Shown here: piece by piece, positions 1 to 5,667 of the stretch
Layout of the letters: every line of letters begins with the position of its first letter
Position numbering within the stretch: position 1 is the stretch's first letter
DNA from: Paracoccaceae bacterium
GTDB taxonomy: Bacteria > Pseudomonadota > Alphaproteobacteria > Rhodobacterales > Rhodobacteraceae
Length of the DNA: 6,745 nt
Direction of reading: 5' to 3'
NCBI GenBank assembly: GCA_011525185.1
Contig: WTIQ01000413.1
Coordinates: 1-6,745, forward strand
Translations under genes and position numbers: made by a program
Notes under the pieces: generated by a model
Told to the model about the DNA's origin: nothing
The model's input: the letters and a program-made list of their open reading frames with translations, nothing else
Database searches by the model: none

Positions 1-809
1 ATTTTGATGGCACTGTGGTTTTTATCTTTCAGCCGAACGAAGAAAACGGTCTTGGCGCGTTAGCCATGCTGGAAGAAGGGTTTTTGTCAAAATTCCCTAT
101 TGAAGAGGTCTACGGCATTCACAACCTTCCAGGCGCACCTTTGGGGCAGGTGTCCACCCGCATCGGCATTATTTGTTCATCAGAAAGCCTCTTTGAAATT
201 AAAATCGAAGGCCAAGGGGGCCATGCCTCCATGCCTCATCTGGGACGTGATGCCATTACGATCGGTGCAGAGCTGGTACAAAGCTTGCAAACCATCGTTG
301 CTCGCAAACTGGCACCTGCCTCTGGGGCTGTGGTCTCTGTGACAGAGTTCATCAGCGATGGTGCCCGTAATGTTCTCCCAGGTCGGGCTATGCTCAAGGG
401 TGATGTACGCGCACGAAACCCCGAGGACCGAGACGCAATCTCAAAATTCATGAGCGATATCACCAAAGGGATTGCACAGGCCCATGGTGTCAAAATCTCA
501 ATGAGCTTTAACACCGAATTTGTTGAAGTCATCAATAGCGAGGAGCCAACGCAAGCCGCAGTAAGCGCGGCCCAAAAGGCAGGGTTTGAGGTGATCGCCA
601 ACCGAGAGCCTATGAGTTTTTCAGAAGATTTTGCGCATTTTAGCAATGAAGTCCCAGGCTGCTTTATGTTGCTTGGTAACGGTGAGACGGGTGCCCATGC
701 ACAGCCACTTCACGCCGATGATTACGACTTCAACGATGATTTAATAGCGATCGGAAGCAAACTCTGGAGCGAAATTGTATACAACCGCCTCCCCCTAGAG
801 AAAGGATAA
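1..809 (+). CDS. M20-family amidohydrolase, 5' truncated by the window edge
   Basis: Zinc-dependent amidohydrolase of the hippurate hydrolase / N-acyl-amino-acid deacylase group (M20D), cytoplasmic by family, which cleaves an N-acyl or similar amide bond. The frame is open back to base 3 (FDGTVVFIFQP), so the GTG at 15 is internal. The visible 268 codons lack roughly the first 120 residues of a typical 385-390 residue protein, including the first metal-binding histidine region. Visible landmarks are QPNEEN with the catalytic and metal glutamates (bases 39-44), GIHNLPG with its conserved histidine (120-122), the dimerisation-domain motif GGHASMPH (216-239), SEDF (621-632) and the late metal histidine in PLHADDYDFND (711-713). 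All expected C-terminal motifs are present and the frame is intact, so the enzyme is probably active. The stop TAA at 807-809 lies 2 bases before the M24 gene, indicating one operon. The acyl substrate cannot be read from the sequence. Confidence 0.93.
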   Translation, partial: FDGTVVFIFQPNEENGLGALAMLEEGFLSKFPIEEVYGIHNLPGAPLGQVSTRIGIICSSESLFEIKIEGQGGHASMPHLGRDAITIGAELVQSLQTIVARKLAPASGAVVSVTEFISDGARNVLPGRAMLKGDVRARNPEDRDAISKFMSDITKGIAQAHGVKISMSFNTEFVEVINSEEPTQAAVSAAQKAGFEVIANREPMSFSEDFAHFSNEVPGCFMLLGNGETGAHAQPLHADDYDFNDDLIAIGSKLWSEIVYNRLPLEKG

Positions 810-811
810 TC

Positions 812-1978
812 ATGGACGACTTGTTCTACACCCGTCAGCGTCAATTGCGTGAGGCTATGAGCGAGGCCAATCTTGATATTGCCATCATCACTGACGATGA
901 CAGCGTCTACTACATGTCGGGCTATTTTGATTACCTGCATATGGAATTTGGACGCCCGACGCTCCTCATTATTGAGCGGGAAGGCAACACGACACTCATT
1001 ACGCCCGAAATTGACCTTGTCGCCGCACAATCCCAAGCGCGGGTTGATAAAATCTCTAGTTGGAATGATGGGTTGGGAGAGGAATGGCGGCAAGATCTGC
1101 CTGATCTGTTGAAGGCCAAAACGTCAGGGCCAAGAGCTCGCATTGCGATTGAACCAGATCACATAGCGCCGATTGTGAAACGATACCTTGATACACTGGT
1201 CGCGGGGAGGGAGTACGAAAATATCACGCCCCTGCTCTCGCGGTTGCGCATGATAAAATCACCGCAAGAGCTGCAAATTGCGCGACATGCAGGCGAGGTC
1301 GCCATGGCGATGATGACTGCCGCACGCGAGACCATTGGTGCAGGCGTTGCCGAGTTCGAAGTGGGACTGGCGACCACCGCAGCTGGCACGCGAAAAGCCG
1401 CTGAAATACTCAAACACCATTACGATGAAAAAGACATGTCCCCGAACATGCACTTTCTTCAAATCATGGCGAGCGGTGAGGAGATCATCAAAACCCATCA
1501 CCGCGCCTCCACTCGGATCATGCAAATGGGCGAGCCTGTATTCATATGCTTTTGCGGCATGACCAATTTCCATAAATTCAAACTTGGCTTTGACCGCACT
1601 TTTTGGATTGGAGCGCCTAAAGATGAGCATGCAAAGGTCTACGAGACGGCTGTTGCCAGCCAAGCCGCAGCTCTTTCAGCACTCCGCCCTGGTGTCAGCG
1701 CAGAAAGCGTTCACGCCGCCTATGCTGAGGTCATTCAGGAGGCGGGTTATGACTATCCATTCCGATGCGGACGCGCGACGGGCTTTAGCTTTCTCGAAGC
1801 GCCACAGCTGATTACGGGCGATACAACCATTTTACAGCCAGGCATGGTGATGGCGGTGGATGGTTCGGTGCTTATCAGTGATTTTCGCGCGCAAGTAGGC
1901 GATAGTTTTATCATTACAGAAGATGGATATGAGCAAATTACGCACCACCCGAAACAGCTAGACGACATGATTTTATGA
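812..1978 (+). CDS. M24-fold hydrolase, creatinase-like, most metal ligands absent
   Basis: A 388-residue cytoplasmic 'pita-bread' protein with a creatinase N-domain (about 8-135), the usual linker RMIKSPQEL (146-154) and a C-terminal M24 catalytic domain (about 155-375). The ATG follows AAAGGA (801-806) that overlaps the preceding M20 stop, so translation is probably coupled. Metal-dependent M24 enzymes need Asp, Asp, His, Glu, Glu. Here only the second Asp is clear (D261 in GFDRTF). The first Asp falls in VFICFCG, the GHG histidine is replaced in GRATG (R321), the first Glu appears as D350 and the last as G363. H230 (KTHHRASTR) lines up with the catalytic histidine of metal-free creatinase, and F46-G47-R48-P49 matches that enzyme's FGRP substrate-contact motif, both from memory of Pseudomonas creatinase. 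I infer a metal-independent hydrolase of a C-N bond in a small amidine or amide, working with the M20 enzyme. Ectoine hydrolase (DoeA/EutD) is a related possibility, but no DoeB/EutE-type partner is seen. Fold certain, substrate unknown. Confidence 0.9.
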   Translation: MDDLFYTRQRQLREAMSEANLDIAIITDDDSVYYMSGYFDYLHMEFGRPTLLIIEREGNTTLITPEIDLVAAQSQARVDKISSWNDGLGEEWRQDLPDLLKAKTSGPRARIAIEPDHIAPIVKRYLDTLVAGREYENITPLLSRLRMIKSPQELQIARHAGEVAMAMMTAARETIGAGVAEFEVGLATTAAGTRKAAEILKHHYDEKDMSPNMHFLQIMASGEEIIKTHHRASTRIMQMGEPVFICFCGMTNFHKFKLGFDRTFWIGAPKDEHAKVYETAVASQAAALSALRPGVSAESVHAAYAEVIQEAGYDYPFRCGRATGFSFLEAPQLITGDTTILQPGMVMAVDGSVLISDFRAQVGDSFIITEDGYEQITHHPKQLDDMIL

Positions 1979-1992
1979 CTTAGAAATGGACA

Positions 1993-2478
1993 ATGATGGA
2001 ACTCGAAACGCAAAGATTACGGATCGATCCCTTTTCAAAGAACGATATTGAACACTGGGCAAACATAGAAGCCGACGCGCGCGTGCGCAAATATATCGAT
2101 GGAAAACCGCTGACCGCTGAGGACGCAGAACGCTACATTCTGCGTAACATCAAAAGCTACAAAGATAATGGCTTTGGCCGCTATGCGGTTCGGCTTTTGA
2201 AGGATAATACGCTCATCGGAATGTGCGGCTTTCTAGAAGAACCCTACGGCATCGATTTTGGGTATCGCTTCGGGCATGCCTATTGGCAAAAAGGCTATGC
2301 AACAGAAGCAGCTGGCGCCCTCGTCGCCTATGGTCACCAAGCCTTAAAGATGCAACATATTGTTGCTTGGGTTCATCCCGAGAACAGCGCCTCAATGCAT
2401 GTGCTCAAGAAACTAAACTTTGAGCATCTTGGTCAGGACTTCCTTTATGATATGACAGTAGAAAAATTTCAGCATTGA
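1993..2478 (+). CDS. GNAT-family N-acetyltransferase (RimJ/RimL type)
   Basis: A 161-residue single-domain acetyl-CoA-dependent acetyltransferase of the Acetyltransf_3 type. The N-terminus METQRLRIDPF-style strand (ETQRLRI, residues 5-11) is typical of the RimJ/RimL group. The acetyl-CoA pyrophosphate loop is Q99-K-G-Y-A-T104, preceded by a family-typical FGYRFGHAYW stretch. VHPENSASMHVLKKLNF (127-143), with N131 and S132, is the conserved motif B region. Two adjacent ATG codons (1993 and 1996) are possible starts. The ribosome site is weak (GGA at 1988-1990), and it suits the second ATG slightly better. The gene begins 14 bases after the M24 stop and probably ends the same transcript. The acceptor is unknown: ribosomal-protein N-termini, an antibiotic, or an amine released by the neighbouring hydrolases are all possible. 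Its position beside two C-N hydrolases makes a small amine or amino acid attractive, but this is only inferred from context. Confidence 0.9.
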   Translation: MMELETQRLRIDPFSKNDIEHWANIEADARVRKYIDGKPLTAEDAERYILRNIKSYKDNGFGRYAVRLLKDNTLIGMCGFLEEPYGIDFGYRFGHAYWQKGYATEAAGALVAYGHQALKMQHIVAWVHPENSASMHVLKKLNFEHLGQDFLYDMTVEKFQH

Positions 2479-2761
2479 ACCCGTAAGAACAGTTGACAAG
2501 ATAGTCGATAGCACAGGTCTTGCAGAGGTTTACTACACACAACTTCACGCTTTAAGAAGGAAGGCGCTGCCCGCATTTTTGAATGGCAGGAGCGTTATAC
2601 GCAGGACTTTTCACAGGTGCATGTTTCAAAGAACGTGGTTGGATTGTTTATTTTGCCTTACTTACAGGCAAGTATGTAACTCACATCAGTGCGTCTAGAA
2701 GCATTTCAACAAATCCATATATCTGGGTCAGAACGAAATATTTAGGTAAAGGATGAGACCC
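2479..2761 (+). other. Gap without a recognised gene; possible decayed coding remnant
   Basis: No ORF with a start codon and ribosome site is seen here. One frame is open without a start codon from 2512 to the TAA at 2677-2679, and part of it reads protein-like (KKEGAARIFEWQERYTQDF, about 2554-2610). A second frame is open across 2480-2695 and reads TVDKIVDSTGLAEVYYTQL near its beginning. This could be a frameshifted relic of a lost gene or chance. No family was recognised. An inverted repeat TTGCCT (2653-2658) / AGGCAA (2666-2671) with a 7-base spacer may be an operator or weak hairpin. The promoter of the following exported protein should lie in this gap, but no convincing -35/-10 pair was found. 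Confidence 0.35.
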
Positions 2762-3247
2762 ATGACAAAAGCATCAAATTCGGTTAAAAATGTAGCCCTC
2801 GCAGCAACTCTTGCGACGTCTGTCGCTTCAGGCGCGGTTGCGGATGAGAGTGTCGAGGCCCAAAATATCGCAGTGGCCAATAGCTACTTTACAGCCGTTC
2901 AAACGGGTGATCTGGCAACACTTGGGGCATTGGTCGCACCTGATGTGGTGTGGCACCAACCAGGGCAAAATCAGCTTTCAGGAACTCAAAATGGAGCAGA
3001 GGCTGTCTTCGGCGTAATTGGTGGAATGATGCAAATCTCTGGCGGGACATTTAAAATTGACGAAGTCTCGTCAATTATGGCCAACGGTGATCAGGTTGCC
3101 GCGATTTTGAAATTTTCTGCACAGCGTGAGGGAGCAGAAATGTCAATGAGCGGTGTGGACGTCATGACAATTAGCAAGGGTCAGATCAAAGAAGTTTGGC
3201 TTTATTCTGGCGATCAAGCCGCAGAAGACGCGTTCTGGGGAAATTGA
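2762..3247 (+). CDS. Exported SnoaL-like (NTF2 superfamily) protein
   Basis: A 161-residue protein with an N-terminal Sec signal peptide: a short basic N-region (K3, K9), an Ala-rich hydrophobic core (VALAATLATSVASG) and an Ala-X-Ala cleavage site (AVA, then DES). The mature part is a single SnoaL-like cone. It shows the family pattern of a first helix (NSYFTAVQTGDLATLGALVAPDVVW), a WHQPGQNQLSGT turn, and strands ending KGQIKEVWLYSGD. The start at 2762 is chosen because AAAGGA (2748-2753) sits 8 bases upstream. An in-frame ATG at 2753, with a weaker AGG site, would add three residues. SnoaL-like proteins include polyketide cyclases, isomerases and many ligand-binding proteins of unknown role, so function cannot be assigned. 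Export to the periplasm is the distinctive property. It appears to be a single-gene unit closed by the terminator at 3299-3330. Confidence 0.87.
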   Translation: MTKASNSVKNVALAATLATSVASGAVADESVEAQNIAVANSYFTAVQTGDLATLGALVAPDVVWHQPGQNQLSGTQNGAEAVFGVIGGMMQISGGTFKIDEVSSIMANGDQVAAILKFSAQREGAEMSMSGVDVMTISKGQIKEVWLYSGDQAAEDAFWGN

Positions 3248-3298
3248 CCTTCATGTAACATAATACAGCGCGCATGCGCATTTTATCGAAGCATTATG

Positions 3299-3330
3299 AA
3301 AGGTCGTGTGACTAAATCGCATGACCTTTT
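3299..3330 (+). terminator. Intrinsic terminator after the SnoaL-like gene
   Basis: A 12-bp stem pairs AAAGGTCGTGTG (3299-3310) with CGCATGACCTTT (3318-3329), with two G-U pairs and the 7-base loop ACTAAAT. The 3' arm runs into a short T tract (TTTT, 3327-3330). It lies about 50 bases past the stop at 3245-3247. A separate perfect palindrome GCGCATGCGC (3270-3279) followed by ATTTTA precedes it, but it has almost no loop. Confidence 0.72.
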
Positions 3331-3932
3331 GCTTATGAAGCGATGCCTCATGTATTTACGCCTAAAGTGCATCTGCGTTTAAAGACATTAATATTTCTGC
3401 ATAGCCGTTTGGTCTGGGCGTTCAGGGAGAAATAGCGGGTAAAATTAAGAGACTCTGGCAATACAACGCTATAGGCTCACAAATAAATCCTGACCCAAAT
3501 ATTTGTTTTGTGGTTTTGCCCATTTTTCGCATGATCGCTTTTGTCTGCGCCCATTTAAGTTGCACCTCTGTCTTGCTGGAGCCTCAAAATTTGCGAAATT
3601 CGAAGATCTAAAAGAATGTAATAGCGCAACTGTCTAAGAAAATTGTCGACAAATTCGGAATGCAACGAAGAAGGCCACGCCGTTATTCGGCGGCAATTGT
3701 GGAAATGCAGCTCAAAGACTTGGGCTGAGAGCAGAGCAGTCGAAAGTGCTTTAACTTTGAACAACCAGCGATGGAGGCCATCACTTGAAAATATGACGCA
3801 GAGCTTGTATCTAATATTCAGCGCGTAGGTCAGCGAAGGGTCCCGTCAAGGCGGACGTGTTAAAGGTATTGGTCCTGGTATGCTTATACCCTCTTCCTAC
3901 GCGTTCACCCTAACATATCGAGTTAATCCCCA
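3331..3932. other. About 600-base stretch with no convincing gene
   Basis: Short open frames exist on both strands (for example 3643-3828 forward and 3555-3764 reverse), but they have no good ribosome site, no recognisable domain and unconvincing composition. One forward frame reads in pieces broken by stops: KKIVDKFGMQRRRPRRYSAA (about 3636-3695), then ends at TGA 3726-3728. This could be the debris of a mobile element or regulator, but I cannot identify it. A small hairpin GGTAT-GCTT-ATACC lies at 3877-3890. No tRNA, IS ends or target-site duplications were seen. Confidence 0.5.
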
Positions 3933-3951
3933 ATTTCCGTCAAACGGAAAT
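3933..3951 (-). terminator. Perfect hairpin just past the DUF1272 gene, possible terminator
   Basis: ATTTCCGT (3933-3940) and ACGGAAAT (3944-3951) form a perfect 8-bp stem with a 3-base loop, 23 bases beyond the stop of the minus-strand DUF1272 gene. On the minus strand no T tract follows (the next bases are TGGGG). On the plus strand a TTTT comes 5 bases after the stem. It may be an atypical terminator or an RNA 3'-end stabiliser for the minus-strand operon. Position is the main argument. Confidence 0.4.
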
Positions 3952-3974
3952 CGCGGTTTTATCCTTTAGGTCGT

Positions 3975-4289
3975 TTAGCGCTGTTCTGGTGGCACGTCCT
4001 TTAACCCATTCACAAGTGTCTCAATCTGCTCCGTCGTCCATTTTGAGACATAGCGTTTTTTAGAGGCTGGATGATACTCTAGTCCGAGTTTAAGCTCTCC
4101 TCGATGGGACTGATGCGGGCGCACTGGGCGGCGCTCAAATCCTCCGCCGCAGGTTGGGCAAACATTTTTCAAAACGGTTTCGGCACAATTGCGGCAATAG
4201 GTACATTCATAAGAGCAAATACGGGCCTCTTTTGAGTGAGGAGGCAAATCAACATCACATAATTCGCAGTTTGCTCTAATTTCCAACAT
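3975..4289 (-). CDS. DUF1272 cysteine-rich, probable zinc-binding protein
   Basis: A 104-residue cytoplasmic protein recognised as DUF1272 from its opening: MLEIRANCELCDVDLPP, then EARICSYECTYCRNCAE and VCPTCGGGFERRPVRP. Eight cysteines form four close pairs, C8/C11, C25/C29, C32/C35 and C44/C47, a spacing that suggests two structural zinc sites in a compact zinc-ribbon or treble-clef fold. The conserved domain ends near residue 60. The remaining 45 residues are a polar, basic tail with a short predicted helix (TTEQIETLVNGLKDV), longer than I remember for most members. The ATG is set by AGGAGT (4295-4300), which overlaps the upstream gene's TAA stop, so synthesis is probably coupled to the PhyH-like oxygenase. 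No biochemical role is established for the family to my knowledge. A regulatory or partner-binding role for the oxygenase is speculation. Confidence 0.93.
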   Translation of the reverse strand: MLEIRANCELCDVDLPPHSKEARICSYECTYCRNCAETVLKNVCPTCGGGFERRPVRPHQSHRGELKLGLEYHPASKKRYVSKWTTEQIETLVNGLKDVPPEQR

Positions 4290-4294
4290 AATAA

Positions 4295-4300
4295 ACTCCT
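4295..4300 (-). promoter_or_regulatory. Shine-Dalgarno AGGAGT overlapping the upstream stop codon
   Basis: On the minus strand the sequence reads TAAGGAGTTTATTATG: the TAA stop (4302-4300) of the oxygenase shares a base with AGGAGT, 5 bases before the DUF1272 ATG (4289). Terminating ribosomes would sit directly on the next start, a clear sign of translational coupling. Confidence 0.8.
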
Positions 4301-5067
4301 TACAAATCAGGCCATTGAGCCTGATGTTTCAATTCTGGTCTAAGATAGGCAATTCTTCGCCCCTCTTTCACAGAGCCCGCATCCGCCCGCCAAGGCGCAA
4401 CCCCATGCAGGGACAGGCGGTGTATGACATAGGCCTCGCCAGGGTTTGCGGTGATTTCCACACGCGGGCAGGTTTCAAACACTTTTTTTCGCGCGGCTTG
4501 ATAGACGGAAGTAACGTCAATATCGCACCAATCCTGCGGAGCATGTGCTAAAAAGGCGGTCAGAAAGACCTCTGCCATGATAACATGCGAGCCTTCCCAG
4601 ACCACAAGTGGGCTCGCACCTGCTGCGCTCTCGTTCAAAGGCAGGCCCAAAACATAGGCATGGGGTTCTTTCAGCATCCGTTGGCGTTGTGCTCCTACAG
4701 GAAGTAGACCATCCACATGGGCCGCATCCCGATTAAGACGATAGCGAAAGGCGCTCTCACTCTCTCCTTTGCGCGGTTTTGGATAGCCCTCATACATCAC
4801 CGAGAGCTGTGCTGGGTGCAATGCTTTGGTCTCATAGCGCTTTAGCCATTCGATCACCTCACCTCTTAAAGGAACCCCCTCTATTGCGCCAGTCTCATCA
4901 CTGGGCAATGCATCAACACCCACGAACCAAGTGCCCTCACATTGCAGCCATTCGCCCCTCATCTCTGGATCGCTGAGCACTCTATCCGCGCTTTTTGCAG
5001 CCTGCGCCACCCATCTGGCAATCTGAGCGTCAAGGGGAAATTTTATCCAACCTTTCTCTTCAAACAT
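4300..5067 (-). CDS. PhyH-like Fe(II)/2-oxoglutarate-dependent oxygenase
   Basis: A 255-residue soluble protein resembling the phytanoyl-CoA dioxygenase (PhyH) superfamily, which hydroxylates small molecules using Fe(II), O2 and 2-oxoglutarate. The iron-binding facial triad can be read as H117-V-D119 (NRDAAHVDG) and H221 (LSLHGVAPW). The Arg that would bind 2-oxoglutarate is probably R237 or R238 (EGRRIAYLRPE). H216 with R227 is an alternative distal pair. A WEGSH segment (157-161) corresponds to the family's P-G-S-H turn. There is no signal peptide or membrane segment. The ATG is preceded by GAGGAT (5080-5075, minus strand) at 7 bases. It is the first gene of a minus-strand pair with DUF1272 and diverges from a cupin gene. 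It differs from ectoine hydroxylase EctD in length and motifs, so no substrate is claimed. The family assignment rests on motif spacing, not on an alignment. Confidence 0.75.
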   Translation of the reverse strand: MFEEKGWIKFPLDAQIARWVAQAAKSADRVLSDPEMRGEWLQCEGTWFVGVDALPSDETGAIEGVPLRGEVIEWLKRYETKALHPAQLSVMYEGYPKPRKGESESAFRYRLNRDAAHVDGLLPVGAQRQRMLKEPHAYVLGLPLNESAAGASPLVVWEGSHVIMAEVFLTAFLAHAPQDWCDIDVTSVYQAARKKVFETCPRVEITANPGEAYVIHRLSLHGVAPWRADAGSVKEGRRIAYLRPELKHQAQWPDL

Positions 5068-5213
5068 ACGCTAAATCCTCGCCTTCTGCCCTGCTCCTCT
5101 TTGCGATGTAAGAGATGACGAGTAAAGAGCAAAGGGCATAAATTTTACTTGACGCAGAGGGGCGTGAAGTGGTCGCATTCCTCAAACCGCATCCACAGTC
5201 TAAGGACCTTTTT
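5068..5213. promoter_or_regulatory. Shared divergent upstream region of the oxygenase and cupin genes
   Basis: 146 bases separate the two divergent starts. For the cupin, TTGACG (5149-5154) with TCGCAT (5173-5178) at 18-base spacing is a possible promoter, starting transcription near 5185. For the oxygenase on the minus strand, TTGCTC (5133-5128) with TACATC (5110-5105) at 17-base spacing is a weak match. CTTTGC (5099-5104) and GCAAAG (5129-5134) form an inverted repeat flanking that minus promoter and could be an operator. The hexamers are poor to fair matches, so exact sites are uncertain. Confidence 0.4.
5202..5206 (+). promoter_or_regulatory. Shine-Dalgarno AAGGA that fixes the cupin start
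   Basis: AAGGA lies 7 bases before the ATG at 5214. The longer in-frame GTG at 5169 has no comparable site, and it would lie upstream of the transcription start expected from the TTGACG promoter candidate. Confidence 0.7.
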
Positions 5214-5594
5214 ATGGAACAGATCAAATCCCACCACAGGCGCGTTGCCAATATCGCCACCGCCAGTTTTACCTCATGTGATGATCAGGAGAGTGGTGAA
5301 ACCAGTACATCCATGCTCAAGCTTAACCCAGACATGGCGAAATTTACAGGCTTTTACCTTTATCGTATGGAGCCTGGTGCACGATCGGCACCGCACCGTC
5401 ATGGAGGTGCCGAAGAGTTTTACGTGATTGAGGGCGAACTCATGGACAACGACGGGACAGTCTACCGACAGGGCGATATGGTTTGGCTCGCACCTGGCAC
5501 CGAACATAATTCTTATTCTGAAACAGGATGCCTCGTTGCGGTATTTTCTGAAAAACCCGAGGAAGCACCAGAGGACATCAGCGATGCAATTTAG
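5214..5594 (+). CDS. Single-domain cupin protein
   Basis: A 126-residue cytoplasmic beta-barrel protein with both cupin motifs. Motif 1 is G55-x5-H61-R-H63-x3-E67-x6-G74 (GARSAPHRHGGAEEF...EGE) and motif 2 is G87 ... APG-T-E-H98. H61, H63, E67 and H98 would hold one divalent metal. The conserved inter-motif distance and the EFYVIEGEL strand resemble the ChrR-type and 'cupin_2' groups, which include dioxygenases, isomerases and metal-dependent sensors. No DNA-binding or second domain is attached, so it is more likely an enzyme or small ligand-binding protein than a regulator. It is transcribed divergently from the PhyH-like oxygenase and no co-directional partner is close: 222 bases separate it from the binding-protein gene. 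The ATG at 5214 is preferred to GTG 5169, which would add 15 residues. Substrate not determinable. Confidence 0.88.
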   Translation: MEQIKSHHRRVANIATASFTSCDDQESGETSTSMLKLNPDMAKFTGFYLYRMEPGARSAPHRHGGAEEFYVIEGELMDNDGTVYRQGDMVWLAPGTEHNSYSETGCLVAVFSEKPEEAPEDISDAI

Positions 5595-5640
5595 TTGGGA
5601 CCTTCACGTGCCTGTCGGCTCTGACATTCTTTGTTAACTT

Positions 5641-5667
5641 GACTAATCTGTAAATTACAGACTAGCC
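5641..5667. promoter_or_regulatory. 27-base near-palindrome, probable operator
   Basis: The core TCTGTAA-A-TTACAGA (5647-5661) is a perfect 15-base inverted repeat centred on A5654. Symmetry continues outward to 5641 and 5667, with 11 of 13 positions paired in total. It starts immediately after a TTGACT (5639-5644) that resembles a -35 box and fills the spacer to a weak -10 (TAGCCT, 5663-5668). A dimeric regulator, for example of the GntR type, bound here would block that promoter. No T tract follows, so a terminator for the cupin gene is less likely. Confidence 0.5.

Noticed and set aside
15..17. GTG at 15 as the true start of the M20 gene
   Set aside because: The frame continues upstream with FDGT, which fits the family (FDGTVVFIFQP), so the gene begins before the window.
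236..646. 136-codon reverse ORF inside the M20 gene
   Set aside because: It is antisense to well-conserved M20 motifs and has no recognisable domain, so it is a shadow frame.
812..1978. Naming the M24 gene doeA/eutD (ectoine hydrolase)
   Set aside because: The neighbouring deacylase is M20 rather than the M14-type DoeB/EutE, other ectoine-catabolism genes are not visible, and the N-domain FGRP motif is closer to creatinase.
2493..2521. Perfect TTGACA (2493-2498) as a promoter
   Set aside because: No -10-like hexamer is found at 16-18 bases (GGTCTT at 17), and no gene follows closely.
3518..3556. Repeated GCCCATTT (3518-3525 and 3549-3556)
   Set aside because: Only two 8-base copies in AT-rich sequence with unrelated flanks; not distinguishable from chance and not a CRISPR or tandem repeat.
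3555..3828. Overlapping short ORFs on both strands (3555-3764 reverse, 3643-3828 forward)
   Set aside because: They have no ribosome sites, no recognisable domains and unconvincing composition, so they are most likely chance open frames in non-coding sequence.
5169..5213. Longer cupin start at GTG 5169
   Set aside because: There is no ribosome site at suitable distance, while AAGGA stands 7 bases before ATG 5214. The extra 15 residues do not look like part of a cupin fold.
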